From: Clostridium sp. D33t1_170424_F3
GTDB taxonomy: Bacteria; Bacillota; Clostridia; Oscillospirales; Acutalibacteraceae
Assembly: GCF_015667585.1 (NCBI RefSeq)
Contig: NZ_JADPEG010000015.1
Coordinates: 27,117-91,116, forward strand
DNA: 64,000 nucleotides
Reading direction: 5' to 3'
Under the pieces are notes generated by a model. It had not been told where the DNA came from. It ran no database searches and saw nothing but the letters and a program-made list of their open reading frames with translations. The position numbers and the translations under genes were made by a program. Of the stretch, positions 35,049-43,434 are shown in pieces. Numbering within the stretch: position 1 is the stretch's first letter; each line of letters begins with the position of its first letter.

Positions 35049-35675
35049 ATGATGAAACAATATGTGATTACAGTGGCGCGCGGATACGGCAGCGGCGGTA
35101 AAACCATCGGCAAAATGCTGGCGGAGGATTTGGGCGTCCATTATTACGATATGGAGCTGCTGCGGCTGGCCTCCGATGAAAGCGGCATCAACGAGCAGCT
35201 TTTTGCGAAGGCGGACGAGAAGCTGAAAACGCCGCTGTTGTTCAAAAACCGTAAGAGCATTTATACCGGCGAAATCATCCCGCCGGACAGCGAGGATTTC
35301 GTTTCTGATCAGAACCTGTTTAACTATCAGGCGAAAGTGATTCAAGATCTGGCGGATAAAGAGTCCTGTGTGATCATCGGACGCTGCGCGGACTATATCC
35401 TGCGGGATCGTGCCAATGTCGTTCGCGTATATGTGCACGCCCCGTTTGATTATTGTGTGGAAAAGACAATGGAGGTCCATCAGAATATGGACGAAGAGGA
35501 AGCGAAAAAATACATTCGCAAGATGGATAAGCGCCGCGGAGATTATTACCGGTATTTTACCGGACGCGATTGGCGCAACGCCGACAATTACGATCTGTGC
35601 CTTAACAGCAGCGATTTGGGCTGGGATAAATGTGTGGCGCTGGTAAAAGCGTATATGGAAATTAAATTGGCATAA
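35049..35675 (+). CDS. Cytidylate kinase-like family protein
   Basis: 208 residues. It opens with a P-loop variant ITVARGYGSGGKTIGKMLAE and contains IGRCADYILRDRANVVRVYV and a lid-like KYIRKMDKRRGDYYRYFTGR, the arrangement of the cytidylate-kinase-like family common in Clostridia. These proteins are presumed nucleotide kinases, but the true substrate is not established. Two consecutive ATGs are available; the first (35049) follows GAGGAGGT. Monocistronic and convergent with the uracil-DNA glycosylase gene. Confidence 0.85.
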   Translation: MMKQYVITVARGYGSGGKTIGKMLAEDLGVHYYDMELLRLASDESGINEQLFAKADEKLKTPLLFKNRKSIYTGEIIPPDSEDFVSDQNLFNYQAKVIQDLADKESCVIIGRCADYILRDRANVVRVYVHAPFDYCVEKTMEVHQNMDEEEAKKYIRKMDKRRGDYYRYFTGRDWRNADNYDLCLNSSDLGWDKCVALVKAYMEIKLA

Positions 35676-35676
35676 T

Positions 35677-35708
35677 AAAAAGGCGGAACCATACGGTTCC
35701 GCCTTTTT
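35677..35708. terminator. Shared terminator between convergent genes
   Basis: AAAAAGGCGGAACC-ATAC-GGTTCCGCCTTTTT: perfect 14-bp stem, A/T tracts on both sides. Confidence 0.93.
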
Positions 35709-35714
35709 CCAGCT

Positions 35715-36284
35715 TTATATTTTCAGGCCCAGTTCATCCATCTTTTCACGCAGTTTGATGAAATCGTCAAACGCGTCCGGTTTGTTGTGCGGGTTGCGCA
35801 GCAGTGCCGCCGGGTGGAGCGTGGCCATCATCCAAACGCCGTTTTTCTCTGTAAAGACGCCGTGTTCTTTGGTGATTTTAAAATCCGGCCGAATGAGCTT
35901 CATGGCGGCAATGCGTCCCAGACAGACAATGATCTTCGGTTTGATCAGGTAAACCTGGTTGCGCAGCCATTCAATACAGGTTTCCTGTTCCTCCGGCAGC
36001 GGGTCGCGGTTGTGCGGCGGCCTGCATTTGACAATATTGGCAATGTAAATGTTTTTATGGCGGTCCAGATCGACGGCGGCAAGCATCTTATCCAGCAATT
36101 GACCGCTGCGTCCCACAAACGGCTCGCCCTTCAGGTCCTCCTGTTCGCCGGGACCTTCTCCGATAAACAGAACCTTGGAGTTTTTATTTCCCACGCCGAA
36201 TACCAGATTGGTTCGTCCCTCACAGAGGCCGCATTTCCGGCAGCTCATGCAAACGGGTTCCAGTTCCTCCCATGTCTGATACAT
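35715..36284 (-). CDS. Uracil-DNA glycosylase, family 4 (Fe-S type)
   Basis: 189 residues; removes uracil from DNA to start base-excision repair. The iron-sulfur cysteines are visible as CRKCGLC near the N-terminus and further Cys in VKCRPPHNRDP and QETCIEWL. The catalytic motif is GEGPGEQED and the C-terminal HPAALLRNP loop is present. Start 36284 (MYQTWEEL) is chosen because AAAGGAGATGAGG sits just before it; the open frame runs 54 codons further upstream without a ribosome site. Alternative name: phage SPO1 polymerase-related glycosylase. Confidence 0.92.
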   Translation of the reverse strand: MYQTWEELEPVCMSCRKCGLCEGRTNLVFGVGNKNSKVLFIGEGPGEQEDLKGEPFVGRSGQLLDKMLAAVDLDRHKNIYIANIVKCRPPHNRDPLPEEQETCIEWLRNQVYLIKPKIIVCLGRIAAMKLIRPDFKITKEHGVFTEKNGVWMMATLHPAALLRNPHNKPDAFDDFIKLREKMDELGLKI

Positions 36285-36356
36285 TTCCTCATCTCCTTTT
36301 GATGCAATGTGTACAGTATAGCATAAAATGTTCTGCCGGAAAAGACAGGAATTCCG

Positions 36357-36385
36357 TTGAAATTTCCTACATTCTGCGGTACAAT
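36357..36385 (+). promoter_or_regulatory. Promoter of pduL
   Basis: TTGAAA (36357-36362), 17-base spacer, TACAAT (36380-36385). Confidence 0.65.
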
Positions 36386-36450
36386 AACGATAGTACACCG
36401 CCTGTTTGTACAATGGGAGGCAAAATTTAAAGAAGTAGGGAGACAATACT

Positions 36451-37020
36451 ATGAAAATTATGGTTGAAACATCCGCGCGCCATGTGCATTTGACGCAGGA
36501 AGATTTGGATACATTGTTTGGAAAGGGTTATGAGCTGACGCCGAAAAAAGCGCTTTCTCAGCCGGGCCAGTTTGCCTGTGAAGAGAAGGTCGAGGTTGTC
36601 GGTCCCAGAGGCTCTTTAAAAATGTCCATCTTGGGTCCGATCCGTCCGGAGACACAGGTTGAAGTGGCGAAAACAGACGCCCGTGCGCTGGGAATTGACG
36701 CGCCGCTGCGCATGTCCGCCGATTTGGAGGGCACGCCTGGCTGCAAGATCATCGGACCGAAGGCGGAAATCACCATCGATCAGGGTGTAATTGTTGCAAA
36801 GCGCCATGCGCATTTCCCGCCTGACGACGCGGTGGCGTTTGGTGTAACGGACGGCGAGGCGATTCAGATCAAGCTGGGGTATAACGGCCGTTCCCTGATT
36901 TTAGGAGATGTGATCGCGCGCGTCAGCAAGACTGCCGGCCTGGCGGTCCACATCGATACGGATGAGGCGAACGCGGCCGGCCTGACCGGTACAGTTGACG
37001 GTGAGGTTATCGTAGGTTAA
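36451..37020 (+). CDS. pduL: PduL-type phosphate acyltransferase
   Basis: 189 residues. It exchanges acyl-CoA and acyl-phosphate (propanoyl or acetyl), with two zinc sites built from histidines: SARHVHL near residues 8-14 and KRHAHFP near 114-120. Two beta-barrel repeats of PduL can be followed. The N-terminus lacks a microcompartment encapsulation peptide, and no shell-protein genes are nearby, so a free cytosolic enzyme acting as the acetate-forming phosphotransacetylase is likely. Own promoter and terminator. Confidence 0.9.
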   Translation: MKIMVETSARHVHLTQEDLDTLFGKGYELTPKKALSQPGQFACEEKVEVVGPRGSLKMSILGPIRPETQVEVAKTDARALGIDAPLRMSADLEGTPGCKIIGPKAEITIDQGVIVAKRHAHFPPDDAVAFGVTDGEAIQIKLGYNGRSLILGDVIARVSKTAGLAVHIDTDEANAAGLTGTVDGEVIVG

Positions 37021-37057
37021 ATAAGGTCATTTTTCACTGGAGTGAAGAAGATAAAGA

Positions 37058-37096
37058 GGAAGCCATGCGGAAATGCGCCGCATGGCTTCCTTGTTT
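37058..37096 (+). terminator. Terminator after pduL
   Basis: GGAAGCCATGCGG (37058-37070) pairs with CCGCATGGCTTCC (37078-37090), followed by TTGTTTGTT. Confidence 0.88.
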
Positions 37097-37133
37097 GTTA
37101 AACTGTCCTGACTAAAATGATTAAAATTGGCCA

Positions 37134-37161
37134 TTGTACGAGAGACAGATCGTTTTATAAT
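37134..37161 (+). promoter_or_regulatory. Promoter of pdxST
   Basis: TTGTAC (37134-37139), 16-base spacer, TATAAT (37156-37161). A leader of about 135 bases follows, with no known riboswitch recognised. Confidence 0.65.
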
Positions 37162-37303
37162 AGAGGATATAAACGGTTTTCCGTTTAGGTCTTGTCTTGT
37201 TCATGAACGACACAAGTGAAAAGAGTACAACACGCCATCCAAACAGATTTATGGGAATGGCTTGGTTGTAATGCAAAAATGAACCAGACAGGAGAAAATG
37301 ATT

Positions 37304-38179
37304 ATGCAGGAAAACAGATATGAACTCAATAAGCAGCTGGCGCAGATGCTCAAGGGCGGTGTGATTATGGACGTCACCACACCGGAGCAGGCAAAGATCG
37401 CGGAGCAGGCGGGGGCCTGTGCCGTGATGGCCCTGGAACGCATCCCGGCGGATATCCGCGCAGCGGGCGGCGTATCCAGAATGAGCGATCCCAAAATGAT
37501 CCAAGGCATTCAGCAGGCAGTTTCCATTCCCGTGATGGCGAAATGCCGCATTGGGCATTTTGTGGAGGCACAGATTCTGGAAGCGATCGAGATCGATTAC
37601 ATAGACGAAAGCGAAGTGCTTTCTCCGGCGGACGACGTATACCACATCGATAAGACAAAGTTCCGGGTACCGTTTGTCTGCGGCGCGAAGGATTTGGGGG
37701 AAGCGCTGCGCCGTATTGCGGAGAGCGCGTCGATGATCCGCACCAAGGGGGAACCGGGTACGGGCGATATTGTGCAGGCAGTCCGCCACATGCGCAAAAT
37801 GAATGCAGAAATTGCCCGTTTGGCCTCCATGCGCGAAGAAGAGCTGTACGAAGCCGCAAAGGACCTGCGGGTTCCGTATCACCTGGTGCAGTTTGTGCAT
37901 CAGAACGGCAGGCTGCCGGTGGTCAATTTTGCGGCTGGCGGTGTGGCAACGCCCGCGGATGCGGCGCTGATGATGCAGTTGGGCGCGGAGGGCGTGTTTG
38001 TCGGCTCCGGCATTTTTAAATCGGGAAATCCGGAGAAACGCGCGGCGGCGATTGTCAAAGCGGTAACCAATTATCAGACCCCGTCGATGCTGGCAAGCCT
38101 GTCCGAGGATCTGGGAGAGGCGATGGTTGGCATCAATGAGCAGGAAATCGAAGTGCTCATGGCGGAAAGAGGCCGGTAA
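37304..38179 (+). CDS. pdxS: Pyridoxal 5'-phosphate synthase lyase subunit
   Basis: 291 residues; condenses ribose 5-phosphate, glyceraldehyde 3-phosphate and PdxT-supplied ammonia into PLP. The Schiff-base lysine is Lys80 in [15 protein letters not shown] and the second lysine lies in [29 protein letters not shown] and [19 protein letters not shown] are the phosphate-site blocks. ATG 37304 is preferred over 37298 since GGAG ends three bases before the latter. Its product is the cofactor of gcvPA/PB and the sugar aminotransferases here. Overlaps pdxT by one base. Confidence 0.97.
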   Translation: MQENRYELNKQLAQMLKGGVIMDVTTPEQAKIAEQAGACAVMALERIPADIRAAGGVSRMSDPKMIQGIQQAVSIPVMAKCRIGHFVEAQILEAIEIDYIDESEVLSPADDVYHIDKTKFRVPFVCGAKDLGEALRRIAESASMIRTKGEPGTGDIVQAVRHMRKMNAEIARLASMREEELYEAAKDLRVPYHLVQFVHQNGRLPVVNFAAGGVATPADAALMMQLGAEGVFVGSGIFKSGNPEKRAAAIVKAVTNYQTPSMLASLSEDLGEAMVGINEQEIEVLMAERGR

Positions 38180-38760
38180 TGCGTATCGGTGTGTTGGCGG
38201 TCCAGGGTGCGTTTGCAGAGCACGAGGCCATGTTGGAGCAGTTGGGCGCAGAGGTTTTTGAAATCCGCCAAAAGCGCGATTTGGATCGGCCGTTTGACGG
38301 GCTGGTACTCCCCGGAGGGGAGAGCACGGTAATGAAGAAGTTACTGCGGGAGCTGGACCTGCTGGAACCGCTCAGGAGGAAGATAAAGGCTGGAATGCCC
38401 GTTCTGGCAACCTGTGCCGGACTCATCCTGCTGGCGGAGCGGTTGACCGGCGGAGAACCGCCCTGTTTTGCAACGCTGCCGGTCACGGTCAGGCGGAACG
38501 CTTATGGACGCCAGTTGGGCAGCTTTACACAGGAAGCGGAAGTGCGGGGGATCGGCCCCTTTCCAATGGCGTTCATCCGCGCGCCGTATGTTGAAGCGGT
38601 TCAGAACGGTGTGGAAGTGTTGGCGGCCGTACAGGGAAAAATGGTGGCCGTGCGTTATCAGAACCAGATCGGCCTGGCGTTTCATCCGGAGCTTTCCGGC
38701 AGGACGGATCTGCACCGTTTTTTTCTGGAACGGGTGAAGCAATATAAAAAGCAAGCATAA
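38179..38760 (+). CDS. pdxT: Pyridoxal 5'-phosphate synthase glutaminase subunit
   Basis: 193 residues; class I glutaminase that feeds ammonia to PdxS. The triad is visible: Cys in VLATCAGLILLA, His and Glu in GLAFHPELSG. The oxyanion block LPGGEST is present. It starts in the TAATG overlap with the pdxS stop, so the two subunits are coupled, and ends at a strong terminator. Confidence 0.97.
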   Translation: MRIGVLAVQGAFAEHEAMLEQLGAEVFEIRQKRDLDRPFDGLVLPGGESTVMKKLLRELDLLEPLRRKIKAGMPVLATCAGLILLAERLTGGEPPCFATLPVTVRRNAYGRQLGSFTQEAEVRGIGPFPMAFIRAPYVEAVQNGVEVLAAVQGKMVAVRYQNQIGLAFHPELSGRTDLHRFFLERVKQYKKQA

Positions 38761-38800
38761 AAAACGCGGCCCTTACCGTTGAGGCAGGGCCGCGTTTTTA
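38759..38800 (+). terminator. Terminator after pdxT
   Basis: AAAACGCGGCCCT pairs with AGGGCCGCGTTTTT, T-run at the 3' side. Confidence 0.9.
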
Positions 38801-38823
38801 TGCGATTATGGTTCTGTTTGTTT

Positions 38824-40002
38824 TTATCTGTGGAATTTTTCCACAATGTCCGTCACCGCGGCGATCACATAATCTGCCTGCTCGTCCGTCATAGTAGGAT
38901 AGAGAGGTAAAGAAATAATACGTTCAAAATGCTTCTGGGCCATCGGGAAGTCGTTGTCCTGATAACCGAACCGGTTTTTATAGGCCGACATGTTGTGCAC
39001 CGGGATGAAATGTACGCTGGTGCCCACGTTCCGCTCGTTCAGCTCCACGATGAACTGGTCACGGCCGATGGTTAGCAGCTCCGGTACAATACGCAGGACG
39101 TACAGATGCCAGCAGTGTGTGGCATAATCAGGCACAAACGGCGGATCGAGCGCGTCGATTTTACTGAAAGCCTCCTGGTACTTCGCGGCGATCTTCAGTC
39201 TTGCCGCCTGCATTTCCTCCATGCGGGAAAGCTGTACCAGACCCAATGCGGCCTGCAGATCGAACATGTTGTATTTGAAGCCGGGCTCCGCGATGTCGTA
39301 TTTCCAGGTACCGCCCTTCGCATAGCGGTTCCATGCGTTATGGCTCATGCCCTGGCCGACCAGAATGCGTGCCTTTTCGTCGATTTTATCGTCGTCGGTG
39401 ACCAGCATGCCCCCGTCGCCGGTACATAAATTTTTGGTGGCGTAAAAGCTGTAACAGGCGGCGCCGGGCAGCTTGTTGCCGATTAAACGGCCCTTGTATC
39501 GGCTCCAAAGCGCATGCGCCGCATCCTCGCTGACAAACAGGCCGTGTTGGTCGGCGATATTGTAGATGCGGTCCAGGTCGCAGACCTGCCCACTGTAGTG
39601 AACAGGAACGATGGCCCTGGTTTTCGGGGTGATTTTCGTTTCGATCTCGTCCGGGTCGATGCAGCCGGTGCGGTAGTCGATATCCGCAAAGACGGGTGTG
39701 GCGCCGGTGTGAAGGATCGTATTTGCGGTGGACGCGAACGTCATCGGGGTGGTGATGACTTCATCCCCCGGGCCGATATTCTGCGTCATCAGCGCCACGT
39801 GCAGCGCCGCGGTGCAGGAATTGACAGCTACAGCGTGCTTCGCTCCCAAATATGCGGCGAACTCCTTTTCAAAACGGTTGGTGCGCGGGCCCTTGGCAAT
39901 CCAGCCGGATTTCAGGGTATCCACAACCTCGTTGATTTCTGCGTCTGTGATGTCCGGGACATTATAGGGAATAAAATTCTCCCTTTTTTTAAAATTGCTC
40001 AT
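38824..40002 (-). CDS. DegT/DnrJ/EryC1/StrS-family sugar aminotransferase
   Basis: 392 residues; PLP-dependent transaminase acting on nucleotide-linked keto-sugars. The PLP lysine is in SFYATKNLCTGDGGM, the phosphate-binding block is NSCTAALHVAL, and the cofactor aspartate lies in VSEDAAHALWSRYKG. The N-terminal IPYNVPDITDAEINEVVDTL resembles the ArnB/PseC/PglE-like group that forms 4-amino sugars, unlike the second DegT protein at 40847. It is divergent from the uronic acid operon, from a promoter at 40095-40123. No partner dehydratase is in the window, so its substrate sugar is open. Confidence 0.88.
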   Translation of the reverse strand: MSNFKKRENFIPYNVPDITDAEINEVVDTLKSGWIAKGPRTNRFEKEFAAYLGAKHAVAVNSCTAALHVALMTQNIGPGDEVITTPMTFASTANTILHTGATPVFADIDYRTGCIDPDEIETKITPKTRAIVPVHYSGQVCDLDRIYNIADQHGLFVSEDAAHALWSRYKGRLIGNKLPGAACYSFYATKNLCTGDGGMLVTDDDKIDEKARILVGQGMSHNAWNRYAKGGTWKYDIAEPGFKYNMFDLQAALGLVQLSRMEEMQAARLKIAAKYQEAFSKIDALDPPFVPDYATHCWHLYVLRIVPELLTIGRDQFIVELNERNVGTSVHFIPVHNMSAYKNRFGYQDNDFPMAQKHFERIISLPLYPTMTDEQADYVIAAVTDIVEKFHR

Positions 40003-40094
40003 GCATGTTTAGCCTCGTTTTCATTCAAAATTGGGGGCTGCCAGCCTTGCGCCTGCAAACCGCCGTATACGGTTTTAACAATATTTATGGATAA

Positions 40095-40123
40095 ATCATA
40101 ATACGATTGATATTTATTGTCAA
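40095..40123 (-). promoter_or_regulatory. Promoter of the divergent aminotransferase
   Basis: Minus strand TTGACA, 17-base spacer, TATGAT. Its -35 box lies 21 bases from the -35 box of the plus-strand promoter at 40145. Confidence 0.7.
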
Positions 40124-40144
40124 CACTAATTGCATGCCGAAAGA

Positions 40145-40173
40145 TTGACTAAAAAGGGCCATAGAGATATAAT
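40145..40173 (+). promoter_or_regulatory. Promoter of the surface-sugar operon
   Basis: TTGACT (40145-40150), 17-base spacer, TATAAT (40168-40173). A second candidate lies just downstream: TTGTGA (40187-40192), 18 bases, TATAAT (40211-40216). Confidence 0.75.
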
Positions 40174-40258
40174 GTAATGGAATAAATTGTGAAAGGAAAC
40201 TGTCAAATTGTATAATAATGGCGGTTTCATTTTGTGATCATAGAAAAGGGGCTTTTGT

Positions 40259-40846
40259 GTGGCAGATACCAGCAGCGGCGCGTTTTTTGCGCACCCCAGC
40301 GCCTGCGTGGACGAAGGCGCGCAGATTGGGGAAGGGACAAAAGTGTGGCATTTCTGTCACATCAGCCGCGATACCGTCATAGGCCGGAATTGTACGTTTG
40401 GCCAGAATGTCTTTGTAGCGCCGAATGTCAGAATCGGGAACTTCTGCAAAATTCAGAACAATGTTTCGGTTTACGACGGCGTGGAGTTGGAAGACTATGT
40501 GTTCTGCGGGCCGTCCATGGTGTTCACCAATGTGCAGCGGCCGCGGTGCAAATATCCGCAGACCGGCCATGCGTTCTATGTGCGCACACCGATCGGAGAG
40601 GGCGCCAGCATCGGCGCGAACGCGACCATCGTCTGCGGCCACCGGATCGGGAAGCATGCGTTTATCGCGGCGGGCAGTGTAGTGACAAAAGACGTTCCCA
40701 ATCACGCGATCATGATGGGCGTTCCTGCAAGACAGCACGGCTGGGCCTGTGAATGCGGTGCGACGCTGGACAAGTCCCTGGCCTGCCCCAGTTGTGAAAG
40801 ACGTTACATTCAGGGCCCGGACGGCCTTGAGGAGGAAAACAGATAG
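40259..40846 (+). CDS. Hexapeptide-repeat N-acetyltransferase, WbpD/WlbB-like
   Basis: 195 residues with a left-handed beta-helix of hexapeptide repeats (TVIGRNCTFGQNVFVAPNVR, IGEGASIGANATIVCG). It begins FFAHPSACVDEGAQIGEGTKVWHFCHI, the signature of UDP-2-acetamido-3-amino-2,3-dideoxyglucuronate N-acetyltransferases. A C-terminal Cys4 segment (CECGATLDKSLACPSC) looks like a zinc knuckle. The start is GTG 40259. In the pathway it acetylates the 3-amino group made by the next gene product. First gene of the operon. Confidence 0.87.
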   Translation: MADTSSGAFFAHPSACVDEGAQIGEGTKVWHFCHISRDTVIGRNCTFGQNVFVAPNVRIGNFCKIQNNVSVYDGVELEDYVFCGPSMVFTNVQRPRCKYPQTGHAFYVRTPIGEGASIGANATIVCGHRIGKHAFIAAGSVVTKDVPNHAIMMGVPARQHGWACECGATLDKSLACPSCERRYIQGPDGLEEENR

Positions 40847-41986
40847 ATGAAGAAAATTCAATTTAACGACCTGGCGGCGCAGTACGCACATCTGAAAAAG
40901 GAAATTGACGCCGGAATGGCGGAGGTGCTGAGCGGCTGCCATTTCATATCCGGCCCGCACGTGGAGCAGCTGGAAAAGGAGCTGTGCGCTTATACAGGCA
41001 TGAAATACTGTGTGACGGTTTCCAGCGGTACAGATGCTTTATTGATGCCCCTGATGGCGAAAAATATCCGCGAGGGGGATGCGGTCTTTGTGCCGGGCTT
41101 CACCTTCTTTGCAACGGCGGAGGTGGTGAGCCTGACGGGCGCGACGCCGGTATTTTGTGACATTGATCCGGAAACCTTTATGATTGATCCGGAATCCCTG
41201 AGCATCCAGATTGAAAGGGTGCTACGGGAGGGAAAGCTCACCCCCAGAGCGGTGATCCCCGTGGACCTGTTCGGCGAGCCTGCGGATTATCCGGCGATTG
41301 AAAGAATTTGCAGGGAGCACGGCCTCTTTGTAATGGAGGACGCCGCACAGGGTTTTGGCGGCGCGATCAACGGCAAGCGCGCCTGCTGTTTCGGCGACGT
41401 ATCGGCCACCAGCTTTTTCCCGGCAAAGGTGCTGGGCTGCTATGGCGACGGCGGCGCGATTTTTACAAACGACGAGGAGATGTACCAGGCGCTGGTTTCC
41501 ATTCGTGTGCATGGCAAAGGCTCCTATAAATATGAGAATGTCCGGCTGGGATTGAACGCACGGCTGGATACGCTGCAGGCGGCGATTCTGCTTCCGAAAC
41601 TCCGCGCACTGGATGAGGAAATAAAAGTCCGCAATGCAATGGCGGACCGCTATGCGGAGAGGCTGCAGGGAATTGTAGAGCCGCAGCGCATCCTGGACGG
41701 GTATTTTTCCAGCTTTGGGTATTATACCCTTAAGGCGAAGGACGCAGCCCAGCGGGAAGTCATTTTAACTGCTTTGAAGGAGCAGGGAATCCCCTCCATG
41801 ATTTATTACCCCATTCCGTTGCATCTGCAGAAGGTATATGCGCCGCTCGGGTATAAAAGGGGCGACCTGCCGGTCTGCGAGGACCTGTGCGACCGGGTGT
41901 TCAGCCTGCCGATGCACGGCTATCTGACCCGGAAAGAAGTCGATCAAATCTGCGACGTGATTCAGAAAACCGTCGCGCATCAATAA
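40847..41986 (+). CDS. DegT-family aminotransferase, WbpE-like
   Basis: 379 residues. Predicted to aminate UDP-3-keto-GlcNAc-uronic acid at C3 with glutamate as donor. The PLP lysine is in SFFPAKVLGCYGDGGA, a block typical of the WbpE/WlbC group; SSGTDAL binds phosphate and VMEDAAQGFGG holds the cofactor aspartate. The start codon directly follows the stop of the acetyltransferase, with AGGAGG inside its end. Confidence 0.88.
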   Translation: MKKIQFNDLAAQYAHLKKEIDAGMAEVLSGCHFISGPHVEQLEKELCAYTGMKYCVTVSSGTDALLMPLMAKNIREGDAVFVPGFTFFATAEVVSLTGATPVFCDIDPETFMIDPESLSIQIERVLREGKLTPRAVIPVDLFGEPADYPAIERICREHGLFVMEDAAQGFGGAINGKRACCFGDVSATSFFPAKVLGCYGDGGAIFTNDEEMYQALVSIRVHGKGSYKYENVRLGLNARLDTLQAAILLPKLRALDEEIKVRNAMADRYAERLQGIVEPQRILDGYFSSFGYYTLKAKDAAQREVILTALKEQGIPSMIYYPIPLHLQKVYAPLGYKRGDLPVCEDLCDRVFSLPMHGYLTRKEVDQICDVIQKTVAHQ

Positions 41987-42011
41987 ATATGAAGTAAGGT
42001 AGGTATGAAGG

Positions 42012-43331
42012 ATGTCTGATGTGAAAAAGCAAATGCTGGATAAAATTGCGGACAAGACCGCGGTAATCGGAATTGTCGGCCTCGGCTATGTGGGACTGCC
42101 GCTTGCAACGGAATTTGCAAAATCCGGTTACAAGACCATTGGTTTCGACGTACAGGACGCAAAGGTACAGTCCGTCAACGAGGGGCACAATTACATCGGC
42201 GACATTGTGGACGATGTGTTTAAAGCAGTCGTGGAGTCCGGCAAGCTTTCCGCTACGTCCGACTTCTCGTTCATCAAGGATGTGGACGCAGTCGCCATTT
42301 GCGTACCGACGCCGCTGGACAAGTACCAGCAGCCGGACATCAGCTATGTGAAGGGTTCCACAGAGTCCGTGGCGAAGTATATGCATCCGGGCATGCTGAT
42401 CGTTTTGGAATCCACGACTTATCCGGGTACGACGGAGGAGCTGCTCCAGCCGATCCTGGAGGCAAGCGGCCTAAAATGCCAGGAAGACTTTTATCTGGCG
42501 TTTTCTCCGGAGCGCGTGGACCCCGGCAACAAGCAGTATAAAACGAAGAACACGCCGAAAGTCATCGGCGGCGTGGGCAAGGACTCCACCGAGGTGGCTG
42601 CTGAACTGTACCGCAATGTGCTGGAGGGCGGCGTCCATGAGGTATCCTCCCCGGCGGTCGCCGAAATGGAGAAGCTGTTGGAAAATACCTACCGCAACAT
42701 CAATATTGGTTTGGCGAACGAAATGGCGATCATCTGCAACCGCATGGGGATCAACGTCTGGGAGGTCATCGACGCGGCAAAAACGAAGCCGTACGGCTTC
42801 CAGGCATTTTATCCGGGCCCGGGCCTGGGCGGCCACTGTATTCCGCTCGATCCCTTTTATCTGGCCTGGAAGGCGCGCGAGTTTGATTACCATACCCGCC
42901 TGATCGAGACCTCCGGCGAGATCAACACCGCCATGCCGGAGTATGTCGTCGACCGCGCCATGAAGGTGCTGAACAAAAATAAAATTGCCATGAACGGTGC
43001 GAAGGTGCTGGTGCTTGGCGTGGCCTACAAGCCGGACATCGACGACTACCGCGAAAGTCCGGCGCTGAACGTGATCGACCGCCTGAATGAGCAGGGCGCG
43101 GTGACCACCTTCTATGATCCGTATATCCCGGAATATAAACACAAGGGCGCCGTGCATACCGGCGCGAAGGAGCTGACCGACGCCATGCTGCAGGAGGCGG
43201 ACATTGCGATCATCTGCACCGACCACGCGTGCTTTGATTACGACCGCATCCAGAAGCTGAGCAGCGAGGTTTTTGATACCAGAAACGCAATGAAAAATGT
43301 TGCGGACCGTTCCAATATTGAACTGCTTTAA
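42012..43331 (+). CDS. UDP-N-acetylglucosamine 6-dehydrogenase, WbpA-like
   Basis: 439 residues. N-terminal Rossmann fold GIVGLGYVGLPLATEF; catalytic cysteine in PGLGGHCIPLDPFYLAWKA; C-terminal UDP-binding domain with GVAYKPDIDDYRESPALNVI. Two NAD-linked steps turn the 6-hydroxymethyl group into a carboxylate. The UDP-GlcNAc (rather than UDP-Glc or UDP-ManNAc) preference is inferred from its neighbours. The ribosome site is AAGGTAGG, eight bases before ATG 42012. Confidence 0.9.
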   Translation: MSDVKKQMLDKIADKTAVIGIVGLGYVGLPLATEFAKSGYKTIGFDVQDAKVQSVNEGHNYIGDIVDDVFKAVVESGKLSATSDFSFIKDVDAVAICVPTPLDKYQQPDISYVKGSTESVAKYMHPGMLIVLESTTYPGTTEELLQPILEASGLKCQEDFYLAFSPERVDPGNKQYKTKNTPKVIGGVGKDSTEVAAELYRNVLEGGVHEVSSPAVAEMEKLLENTYRNINIGLANEMAIICNRMGINVWEVIDAAKTKPYGFQAFYPGPGLGGHCIPLDPFYLAWKAREFDYHTRLIETSGEINTAMPEYVVDRAMKVLNKNKIAMNGAKVLVLGVAYKPDIDDYRESPALNVIDRLNEQGAVTTFYDPYIPEYKHKGAVHTGAKELTDAMLQEADIAIICTDHACFDYDRIQKLSSEVFDTRNAMKNVADRSNIELL

Positions 43332-43346
43332 TTTTCTTTCGCTGGA

Positions 43347-43376
43347 ATCCCCCCGTTTCACACAACGGGGGGATTT
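43347..43376 (+). terminator. Terminator-like hairpin inside the sugar operon
   Basis: AATCCCCCCGTT (43347-43358) pairs with AACGGGGGGATT (43365-43376), followed only by TTG. It lies between the WbpA-like and WbpB-like genes and may attenuate or stabilise rather than end transcription. Confidence 0.5.
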
Positions 43377-43434
43377 TGCGGAATAGATCGGGATTGGAAA
43401 ATCTGTGAAATATGACTGAAAAAGGATGTTAGTG

